A stretch of 64,000 nt of DNA from Enteroscipio rubneri. Lineage in GTDB: Bacteria > Actinomycetota > Coriobacteriia > Coriobacteriales > Eggerthellaceae. Below, piece after piece: positions 10,556 through 20,095 of this stretch (its first letter is position 1; the number at the start of each line of letters is the position of its first letter). Where the stretch lies: contig NZ_PPEK01000009.1 in assembly GCF_002899715.1 (NCBI RefSeq), forward strand, positions 50,743 to 114,742, written 5' to 3'. The position numbers and the translations under genes were made by a program. The notes beneath the pieces were generated by a model, which searched no databases, had not been told where the DNA came from, and worked only from the letters and a program-made list of their open reading frames with translations.

Positions 10556-11557
10556 ATGTTGCAAACGGCTTCGATCGCCGATCTGCCCGCTTTCCTTACC
10601 GCCCATGCCGACGACCCGCGAACGGGGACCGGCTGCACCGTGCTCGTCGCTCCCGCCGGAGCCGTCTGCGGGGTTGACGTGCGTGGAGGAGGACCCGCCA
10701 CACGCGAGACCGACTTGCTCAAGCCCGAGAACATGATCGAGGCAGTGCACGCCGTCGTGCTTTCGGGCGGCAGCGCGTTCGGCTTGGCGTCGTCGACGGG
10801 CGTCATGGAGGAACTCGCCGAGCGCGGCATCGGCTTTCCCGTGGAAAGCGCGCTTGTGCCCATCGTCGTGAGCGCCTGCCTGTTCGATTTGCTCGTTGGC
10901 GAGAACGCCCATCCGGACGCAGCCATGGGCCGCGCCGCTGCAAAAGCGGCGCTCGATCGGGACTGCCAGTCGCTCGCAGAGGGAAACGTCGGCGCCGGAT
11001 GCGGCGCAACGGTAGGCAAGATCCTCGGTGGCGAACACGCAATGAAGTCGGGGCTGGGCATGTACGGACTACGGCTCGGAGAGCTTGTGACCGTGGCCGT
11101 CGTCGCCGTGAATGCCCTCGGCAACGTCCGCGATGCGGACGGCGCATGGATCGCCGGCTGCCGAGATGAAGAAGGGGGCATCATGGATCCCTTAGCGGCA
11201 CTCGCAGCCTCGCAGGTCGCCGCAGACGATGCCGACGCTCCTTCCAAAGAGAGCGGCCCCTGCGCGAACACGACCATCGGCGTTGTGCTCACGAATGCCC
11301 GCCTCACGAAGGCGCAGGCGACGAAAGTATCCTCCACGGTTCACGACGCCTATGCCCGGGCCATCAAGCCCGTGCACACATCCAACGACGGCGATACCGT
11401 GTTCACGTTCGCCTCGTGCGAGACGGACGCCCCGGTCGACGTCGTGGCCGTTCTGGCAACCGAGGCCATGCAGGGGGCTATCGAGCGGGCCGTCCTGCAG
11501 GCCGAAGGAGCCTTCGGCCTGCCTGCAGCGCGTGATCTTCGCGCATCAGCGCAGTAG
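10556..11557 (+). CDS. P1-family (DmpA/BapA-like) aminopeptidase
   Basis: A 333-residue member of the P1 family of N-terminal-nucleophile peptidases, which cut themselves to expose a catalytic Ser or Thr and then act on N-terminal residues or beta-peptides. The sequence has the family glycine-rich opening (GGGPATRETDLL, VVLSGGSAFGLASS) and the processing site NTTIGVV at residues 238-244, which predicts cleavage before Thr239. Start ATG 10556 follows GAGGAGG at good spacing; the longer upstream frame has none. A TACAAT at 10519-10524 is a likely -10, without a clear -35. No signal peptide is seen. The channel gene follows after 8 bases, so the two form an operon. The substrate is unknown. Confidence 0.88.
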   Translation: MLQTASIADLPAFLTAHADDPRTGTGCTVLVAPAGAVCGVDVRGGGPATRETDLLKPENMIEAVHAVVLSGGSAFGLASSTGVMEELAERGIGFPVESALVPIVVSACLFDLLVGENAHPDAAMGRAAAKAALDRDCQSLAEGNVGAGCGATVGKILGGEHAMKSGLGMYGLRLGELVTVAVVAVNALGNVRDADGAWIAGCRDEEGGIMDPLAALAASQVAADDADAPSKESGPCANTTIGVVLTNARLTKAQATKVSSTVHDAYARAIKPVHTSNDGDTVFTFASCETDAPVDVVAVLATEAMQGAIERAVLQAEGAFGLPAARDLRASAQ

Positions 11558-11565
11558 GAGGAGTT

Positions 11566-12855
11566 ATGCGGTTCGCGAAACCGGCAAACCGGATCCTGTT
11601 CGCTTCGTCCGTCATCGTGACGGGCGCTGTCGCAGGGGCGTTCGTCTGGCTGCTGCTGTTCGTCATGAACCTGGGCATCTCATTCGTCTGGAACATCCTG
11701 CCCGAGCACTTCGGGCCCTTCTTCCCGCTTCTAGCCTGTTCGATCGGTGGCCTGGTCATCGGGTTGTTCGCTAAGCGCTTCGGCTCGTATCCCGAAGATC
11801 TCGACGAGGTCATGGCCAAGGTGAAGCGCGACGGCCGCTACGACTACGACAAGTTGGGCGTGATGTCCGCAGCCGCCTTGCTCCCGCTCTTCTTCGGAGG
11901 GCCCATCGGTCCAGAGGCGGGGCTCACGGGCGCCGTCGCCGGCATCTGCACCTGGGTCGGCGATCGCATGAAGCGCTTCGGCAGCGAATTCCGGCAGCTC
12001 ACGTCTGTGGGCACGATGGCAGCGCTCTCGGCCATATTCACTGCGCCGCTATTCGGATTCGTGGCGCCTCTGTACGGCAGCGTGGACGAGAACGTGGACG
12101 ACCGAACCATCCGCATACCGAAGACTTGGAAGATCGTCGTGTATCTGTGCGCCATCGCCGGCGCACTGGCTGCGTTCGCCGGACTGGGCGCGCTGTTCGG
12201 CGGGGGCATGTCGCTGCCGCGCTTCACCGACATCCACGTGGGAACGGTCGAGCTGCTGTGGCTAGTCCCGCTCGCGCTCGTCGGCGCAGCGGGCGGCTGG
12301 TTGTTCTGCATGGGCGACGGCCTGTTTGGCAGGCTTTCCGACAAGATGGGCGATCGGCCCGTCCTGAAGGCCGTCATAGCCGGCACCGTACTCGGCGTAG
12401 CGGGCATCGTGCTACCCTTCGCGATGTTCGCAGGCGAGACACAAGCCGAGGAGCTCGGCCGAATGTGGACGTCGATGGGCGCGCTCGCGCTCCTGGCCAC
12501 CGGTTTCGTCAAGGTGCTGCTCACGCCTTTCTGCATCCGCTTCGGATGGCGCGGCGGGCATTTCTTCCCCGTGATCTTCGCGGGGGTATCCATAGGCTAC
12601 GGCATGGCGACGCTCACAGGAGCCGACCCGGTGTTCTGCCTCTGCGCTTGCACGGCCGCGCTCGTCGGCGGAGTCATGCGCCAGCCCCTCATGGCCGTAC
12701 TGCTGCTGTTCCTCTGCTTCCCCGTCAAAGGCGTCATCGTCATGCTGGCTGCGGCGGCACTCGGTGCCATCGTTCCGCTTCCGACGGCGTTCCGCAAGAA
12801 GCCGAGAGAGCAGGAGGACCCGCAGTCCGAAGACGTCCCGGCGGAAAGCCGATAA
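11566..12855 (+). CDS. ClC-family chloride channel/transporter
   Basis: A 429-residue polytopic membrane protein with about ten hydrophobic segments. It matches the ClC family by its arrangement and by GGPIGPEAGLTG at residues 111-122, equivalent to the G-x-E-G-P anion filter stretch; here the acidic residue follows GP rather than preceding it, as in a subset of bacterial relatives. ClC proteins move chloride, often in exchange for protons, or in one branch fluoride. No CBS domains follow the membrane part; the tail is short and charged. Start ATG 11566 follows AGGAGG and lies 8 bases after the peptidase gene. Ion selectivity and transport mode cannot be read from this. Confidence 0.85.
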   Translation: MRFAKPANRILFASSVIVTGAVAGAFVWLLLFVMNLGISFVWNILPEHFGPFFPLLACSIGGLVIGLFAKRFGSYPEDLDEVMAKVKRDGRYDYDKLGVMSAAALLPLFFGGPIGPEAGLTGAVAGICTWVGDRMKRFGSEFRQLTSVGTMAALSAIFTAPLFGFVAPLYGSVDENVDDRTIRIPKTWKIVVYLCAIAGALAAFAGLGALFGGGMSLPRFTDIHVGTVELLWLVPLALVGAAGGWLFCMGDGLFGRLSDKMGDRPVLKAVIAGTVLGVAGIVLPFAMFAGETQAEELGRMWTSMGALALLATGFVKVLLTPFCIRFGWRGGHFFPVIFAGVSIGYGMATLTGADPVFCLCACTAALVGGVMRQPLMAVLLLFLCFPVKGVIVMLAAAALGAIVPLPTAFRKKPREQEDPQSEDVPAESR

Positions 12856-12962
12856 CCCGGCTCGCACAGAAGGGACTTCTCGCGATCCCATGAGCGAGCG
12901 ACGGTCGGCCAAAGCCCCACGCTCTTTCAGGATCCCAAGAAAGCCCGGTCAACCCGGCGAGC

Positions 12963-13026
12963 GGAGAGGAGGCTCTTTGCACGATCCTGGAAGCGAACCG
13001 ACAGTCGCGAGAACCGCCTCCTCTCC
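12963..13026. repeat. Inverted repeat between convergent genes
   Basis: Two perfect 11-base arms, GGAGAGGAGGC at 12963-12973 and GCCTCCTCTCC at 13016-13026, are separated by 42 bases. They lie in the 196-base gap between the converging channel gene (plus) and rsfS (minus). The position suits transcription ending in both directions, but the loop is long and there is no T run, so this is only a possible terminator. No other feature is seen in the gap. Confidence 0.4.
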
Positions 13027-13051
13027 GGCCCGCCGCAGGTAGATTCCGAGC

Positions 13052-13525
13052 TTATCGCTTCAACAACTTGGAGATGCGATCGGAGTACTCAAGCCCGGTC
13101 AGGCCCGCCTCGGCCGCAAGGTCGACGACCGGCGCGTCGTTCCAAAGGGCCTCAAGACGGTAGTACTCGCGCGTCTCGGGCTGAAACACGTGCACGACAA
13201 AGCTCCCGTAGTCGAGCAGCGACCAGGTGCCATCCTGCGTCCCCTCTCGATGGAGCGGCTTGACATGTGCCTGCACGCGCAGCTGTTCCTCGATCTCGTC
13301 GACGATGGCATCCACCTGACGACTGTTCGCCGCCGTCGCAATGATGAAGTAGTCCGTCACGCCGATGAGATCGCCGACTTCCTGCACCATGAGATCGGTG
13401 GCTTTCTTCTCATCAGCCGCGCGCGCCGCAATGAGGGCGCATTCCCTTGAGGTTGGCTCTGACGAACAGATCGCTTCGGCTCCCGTCGTCACTGTCGGAT
13501 ACTGCTCGGTACTGGTTTCGCTCAC
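13052..13525 (-). CDS. rsfS: Ribosomal silencing factor RsfS
   Basis: RsfS binds protein L14 on the large ribosomal subunit and blocks subunit joining when nutrients are short. The 157-residue protein has the family core KATDLMVQEVGDLIGVTDYFIIATAANSRQ (in part) and ends with W-S-L-L-D-Y-G and V-V-H-V-F features typical of the fold. The GTG at 13525 is preceded by GGAAAGGA and overlaps the yqeK stop by 4 bases (GTGA). The N-terminus, about 40 residues rich in Ser and Thr, is longer than in most relatives. The order nadD-yqeK-rsfS is widely conserved in Gram-positive bacteria and supports the call. Confidence 0.93.
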   Translation of the reverse strand: MSETSTEQYPTVTTGAEAICSSEPTSRECALIAARAADEKKATDLMVQEVGDLIGVTDYFIIATAANSRQVDAIVDEIEEQLRVQAHVKPLHREGTQDGTWSLLDYGSFVVHVFQPETREYYRLEALWNDAPVVDLAAEAGLTGLEYSDRISKLLKR

Positions 13526-14202
13526 GCTGTTCCTTTCCCGCCTGCCGCTTCGCGCGACCGGCTCACATAGTGGTTCCACACCTCGACGGTTGCCGGGTGC
13601 AGGCGTCGCCGACGCTCGACAAGCGTCAGCAGGATGTGATTGAACGTCATCATGAACAGTTCTTCGAGCGGCACCGTTCCCGCCGCCGCGCGCAGTCGTT
13701 CAAGACCTTCGAACCGCCGAGAAGGCTCGATAGCATCGGCGATGTAAATGATCATGTCAAGATCGCTCATCCCGATCGCGGCAGCGGTATGACGCGCGAC
13801 CGCCTGGAGCACATCATCGGGAATGCACGGGAACTCCTTCCGGAGCGCCGCTGCAGCCGTGGGTCCGTGCAGCAGACGAGGCATGCTGTCGAACACATAG
13901 GGCTCGATTTCGGCGTCAACGCCCAGCTCGCGCGCACGGGCGCGAATGCCAGCGTCATCGAAGTCTTTGTCCCAGTCGTGCAGCAAACCGGCCAACCGCG
14001 CCTTGCGGACATCGGTACCGTAGGCCTTGGCGAGCGAAGCCGCTGTTTCGGATACGCCGAGCACGTGCTCGAAGCGCCGGCTCTTGAGCCGCTTCTTCAG
14101 ATCTTCCTCGCGCGCGTTCAAGAACGTGTCCGAAAGGGCATCGTCAGCAGGTGCGCCCCCAACGGGCTCAGCCTGGCTCGCCTTCCCATCCATCGCAGTC
14201 AT
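13522..14202 (-). CDS. yqeK: HD-domain diadenosine tetraphosphatase YqeK
   Basis: YqeK-type HD proteins split diadenosine tetraphosphate symmetrically into two ADP. The 226-residue protein carries the metal-binding HD residues in RFEHVLGVSETAASLAKAYG, LAGLLHDWDK, LLHGPTAAA and IIYIADAIEPSR, in family order. The first 40 residues before the domain are variable. ATG 14202 has GGAAGGAG upstream and overlaps the nadD stop (ATGA). Encoded between nadD and rsfS, its usual place. Some relatives were annotated as nicotinate-nucleotide adenylyltransferase accessory proteins before the activity was found; the operon position does not settle a further role in NAD metabolism. Confidence 0.92.
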   Translation of the reverse strand: MTAMDGKASQAEPVGGAPADDALSDTFLNAREEDLKKRLKSRRFEHVLGVSETAASLAKAYGTDVRKARLAGLLHDWDKDFDDAGIRARARELGVDAEIEPYVFDSMPRLLHGPTAAAALRKEFPCIPDDVLQAVARHTAAAIGMSDLDMIIYIADAIEPSRRFEGLERLRAAAGTVPLEELFMMTFNHILLTLVERRRRLHPATVEVWNHYVSRSREAAGGKGTA

Positions 14203-14882
14203 CGCGCTCCTTCCACACAGCCGCCCGCTCCTTTTTCGCGGTACAGCCCATGCTTCTGAATATAGTCGAGCACCCGCTGCATCGTCAAATAACGAATGGA
14301 TTTCCCTTCGCGCACCCTCGCACGCAGATCGCTCGACGAGATGGCGAGCGCCGTCACCTCGAGGTAGTCGATGACGAAGCGGCCGTGCGCGGCGATGAGC
14401 GCGCGGCGCTCCTCGGACAGCACGTAGCCAGGACGGGTGACCGCGATGAGCCGCGCCAGATCGGCGATGGCGGCGCTCTCGCGCCATTTCACGATGTTGT
14501 ACACGGCATCGGCCCCGGTGATGAAGCGCAGTTCCACGTTGTCCGGGTAATGGGCGCGCATCTGGCGCAGCGTGTCCACCGTGAACGTATCGCCACCGCG
14601 CTCGATTTCCACAGCGCTCACGTCGAAGGCGGGGTTGCTGAGCACGGCGAGCCGGCACATGGCGAGCCGGTCGGCGCCCGACGACACCGCGCGGTCCTTC
14701 TTGAACACCGGGTTGCCGGCGGGCACGAACACCACCGCGTCGAGGTCGTAGGCCTCGCGCGCCTGCTCGGCGCAGGCAAGGTGGCCCGTGTGGATGGGAT
14801 CGAAGGTCCCGCCCATGATGCCGAGGCGCGCAGGCTTCCCGTCACTGCCCAAATCGTCGAATCTCTCGCTGATGACCGGCAC
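14199..14882 (-). CDS. nadD: Nicotinate-nucleotide adenylyltransferase
   Basis: NadD joins nicotinate mononucleotide with ATP to form deamido-NAD, the step before NAD synthesis. The 227-residue protein shows the nucleotidyltransferase motif GGTFDPIHTGH near residue 24 and ISSSDLRARV near the C-terminus. The start is GTG at 14882, which shares one base with the proA stop (TAGTG); no strong ribosome site is visible, so coupling to proA translation is likely. yqeK overlaps its end. The run proB, proA, nadD, yqeK, rsfS follows obgE here, mixing proline and NAD synthesis with ribosome-related genes. Confidence 0.95.
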   Translation of the reverse strand: MPVISERFDDLGSDGKPARLGIMGGTFDPIHTGHLACAEQAREAYDLDAVVFVPAGNPVFKKDRAVSSGADRLAMCRLAVLSNPAFDVSAVEIERGGDTFTVDTLRQMRAHYPDNVELRFITGADAVYNIVKWRESAAIADLARLIAVTRPGYVLSEERRALIAAHGRFVIDYLEVTALAISSSDLRARVREGKSIRYLTMQRVLDYIQKHGLYREKGAGGCVEGAR

Positions 14883-16159
14883 TACGCGCGCACCTGCCCC
14901 GAGCCGCGCAGGACGTACTTGTACGACGTGAGCGCGTCAAGCGCGAACGGCCCCCGCGCATGCAGCTTCTGCGTGGAGATGCCTATCTCGGCGCCGAGGC
15001 CAAACTGCCCGCCGTCGGTGAAGGCAGTCGACGCGTTCGCGTACACCGCCGCCGCATCGACGCGCGCGAGGAAGGCCTCGCACGCGGCCTCGTCCTCGGC
15101 CACGATGGCCTCGGAGTGCTTCGTGCCATAACGGTTCACATGATCGATAGCCTCGTCCACGCCGTCGACCACGCGCACGGCCAAGTCGGCCGCGAGGTAC
15201 TCGGTCGCCCAATCGTCCTCGGTCGCAGGCTGCGTCTCGATACCGCGGGCCGCAGCGACGGCGGATGCGCGCTCGTCGGCATGCAGCGTCACGCCGCGGG
15301 CCGCCAGCCCGGCAAGCGCAGCGGGCAGGAAGCCCTCGGCCGCCGTCGCGTCCACAAGCAGCGTCTCGGCCGCGTTGCACACGCCCAGGCGGCGGCATTT
15401 CGCGTTCACGATGATGGCGCGCGCCTTGTCAAAGTCGGCCGAAGCATGCACGTACACATGACAGTTGCCCGTGCCCGTCTCGATGACCGGCACCTTCGAC
15501 GTCTCCACACAGTGACGGATGAGGCCGGCTCCTCCGCGCGGGATGAGCACGTCGATCACGCCGTGCAGCTGCATGAGCTCGTCAGCCGCAGCGCGCTCAG
15601 TGGATGCAACAAGACCGACACAGCCGTGCGGCATGCCTGCACTCGCAGCAGCGTCGGCGAGTACGCGAGCGACGGCCTCGTTCGAGTGCGCCGCCATGCT
15701 TCCGCCGCGCAACACCGCCGCATTGCCGGACTTCAGGCAGATACCGGCCGCATCGGCCGTCACGTTCGGGCGCGCCTCGTACACGACGGCCACCACGCCC
15801 AACGGAACGCTCACGCGCTCGAGCTCGATGCCGTTCGACAGCGTGCGCGCATCCTGCACCCGCCCGAGCGGATCGGGCAGCGCAACAAGATCCTCGAGCG
15901 CGGCCGCCATGGCCTCGACGCGCCCCTTGTCGAGCATGAGACGGTCGAGTAGGCTCTCCTTCGTACCGGCCTTCCGCGCCGCCTCCATATCGAGCGCGTT
16001 CGCTGCAATAATCTCTTCCGCATGCGACCGGAGCGCGGCCGCCATGGCAGCAAGCGCTCCGTTGCGCTCCTCAGCACTCGTCTGCGCGAGCGCCCCGCTT
16101 GCCGCGCGCGCTTCCTCAGCGATGCGCTGCACCTCTTCGCGCACGGTCTTCTCAGCCAT
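14882..16159 (-). CDS. proA: Gamma-glutamyl phosphate reductase (glutamate-5-semialdehyde dehydrogenase)
   Basis: ProA is the second enzyme of proline synthesis: NADPH-dependent reduction of gamma-glutamyl phosphate to glutamate-5-semialdehyde. The 425-residue protein has the aldehyde dehydrogenase superfamily fold with the catalytic Cys in RRLGVCNAAETLL. I took ATG 16159 (MAEKTVREEVQ), which has GGAAGGA about 10 bases upstream, over the longer frame. proB lies 147 bases upstream in transcription order; that gap (16160-16306) shows no further gene or clear hairpin. nadD follows at once. Confidence 0.96.
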   Translation of the reverse strand: MAEKTVREEVQRIAEEARAASGALAQTSAEERNGALAAMAAALRSHAEEIIAANALDMEAARKAGTKESLLDRLMLDKGRVEAMAAALEDLVALPDPLGRVQDARTLSNGIELERVSVPLGVVAVVYEARPNVTADAAGICLKSGNAAVLRGGSMAAHSNEAVARVLADAAASAGMPHGCVGLVASTERAAADELMQLHGVIDVLIPRGGAGLIRHCVETSKVPVIETGTGNCHVYVHASADFDKARAIIVNAKCRRLGVCNAAETLLVDATAAEGFLPAALAGLAARGVTLHADERASAVAAARGIETQPATEDDWATEYLAADLAVRVVDGVDEAIDHVNRYGTKHSEAIVAEDEAACEAFLARVDAAAVYANASTAFTDGGQFGLGAEIGISTQKLHARGPFALDALTSYKYVLRGSGQVRA

Positions 16160-16306
16160 GCAACCACATTCCTTCCCATTCGCACAAAGCGCGAAATCAA
16201 CCCACAGATCCTTCGACATCAGCGAGAGAGATCTGGTGCCTATCGGACGCCAGAACGGCCCTCAACGTCGATGCGTTGTGCTTACCCGCAAGGCCAGCGG
16301 AACCGC

Positions 16307-19262
<2,956 letters not shown>

Positions 19263-19280
19263 GGTGGTTCCCTCCCTTGC

Positions 19281-19784
19281 TTACTCGGCGTCGTCCGACG
19301 CAGGCTTCTCGTCGGCTTTCTTGGCAGCCGGCTTCTTCTCGACAGGCTTCTTGGCGGCCGGCTTCTTCTCGGCCGGAGCCTTTTTCGCATCCGCCTTCTC
19401 CGCCTGATCAGCAGCGGGCTTGACCTCGTCCGCCTTCTTTGCGGCGGCCTTCTTCGCAGCGGGCTTGGAGGCCTTGGCGGAACCGACGGATTCGATCTCG
19501 ATGCGCGTCAGCTGCTGGCGATGTCCGCGCAGCTTCTTGTAGTTCTTGCGCTTCTTGAACTTGAACACGAGCTGCTTCTCGCCCTTGAACTGCTCAAGGA
19601 TGACGGCAACCACCTTCGTGGCCGCTGCTTTCGCAGGGTCGGCCTCGACTTTAGAGCCGTCGACGACGCAGATGGCGTCGAGCTCGACCTTCGCCCCGAC
19701 CTCGGCGTCGAGCTTCTCGATGTTCAGCTTGTCCCCGGGGGCAACCTTGTACTGCTTGCCACCCGTCTTCACGATTGCGTACAT
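19281..19784 (-). CDS. rplU: 50S ribosomal protein L21 with long Lys/Ala/Pro tail
   Basis: L21 binds 23S rRNA. Residues 1 to about 102 are the normal protein (MYAIVKTGGKQYKVAPGD, FKKRKNYKKLRGHRQ). After that come about 65 extra residues made mainly of Lys, Ala, Pro, Glu and Asp with short repeats such as KKPAAKK and KKADE, ending acidic. Total 167 residues against about 103 normally. Start ATG 19784 has GAGGAG upstream; the longer open frame is leader. Tails of this kind occur on ribosomal proteins in high-GC actinobacteria; their role is not known. Confidence 0.97.
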   Translation of the reverse strand: MYAIVKTGGKQYKVAPGDKLNIEKLDAEVGAKVELDAICVVDGSKVEADPAKAAATKVVAVILEQFKGEKQLVFKFKKRKNYKKLRGHRQQLTRIEIESVGSAKASKPAAKKAAAKKADEVKPAADQAEKADAKKAPAEKKPAAKKPVEKKPAAKKADEKPASDDAE

Positions 19785-19812
19785 GAATGTCTCCTCATTT
19801 TTATCTATCCGA

Positions 19813-19827
19813 ACTCCCGAGGGGAGT
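19813..19827 (-). promoter_or_regulatory. Small hairpin in the rplU mRNA leader
   Basis: ACTCCC and GGGAGT form a 6-base stem with a 3-base loop between the predicted transcription start (about 19838) and the rplU ribosome site. L21 operons in several bacteria carry leader structures that bind the protein; this hairpin is much smaller than those and its role is only a suggestion. Confidence 0.35.
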
Positions 19828-19844
19828 GGAAAACGCAAGGCGAT

Positions 19845-19874
19845 ATCTTATCAGCGAAGGGACATGCTTGTCAA
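19845..19874 (-). promoter_or_regulatory. Promoter of rplU-rpmA(-obgE-proB)
   Basis: On the minus strand a perfect -35 TTGACA (19869-19874) is followed after 18 bases by TAAGAT (19845-19850). The predicted start is near 19838, about 55 bases before the rplU ATG. The -35 lies inside a small palindrome CATGCTT-N6-AAGCATG (19863-19882). Confidence 0.8.
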
Positions 19875-20095
19875 TAAGCATGCTCCGTGATTTTCCCTAG
19901 CCTGTGCAATTCCTCTGCTTCGGGCCGAATCATGGTACCAGACCTGCATGCATATACGAGCGCAAAGCCCCGTTTCTCACCGTTTCATCGCAAACGCGTC
20001 CCACCGCCCGCGTTCTCGACCAGCGCCGGCCTATCCGGCTGCCCCGTCCGCGATCAACATCGGGACGAAACCGTCTTGGATGGCAGATGAATCCC

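Noticed and set aside
13522..14658. yqeK read as a 378-residue protein from an upstream start
   Set aside because: The first about 150 residues are nadD read in another frame; ATG 14202 has a good ribosome site and an ATGA overlap.
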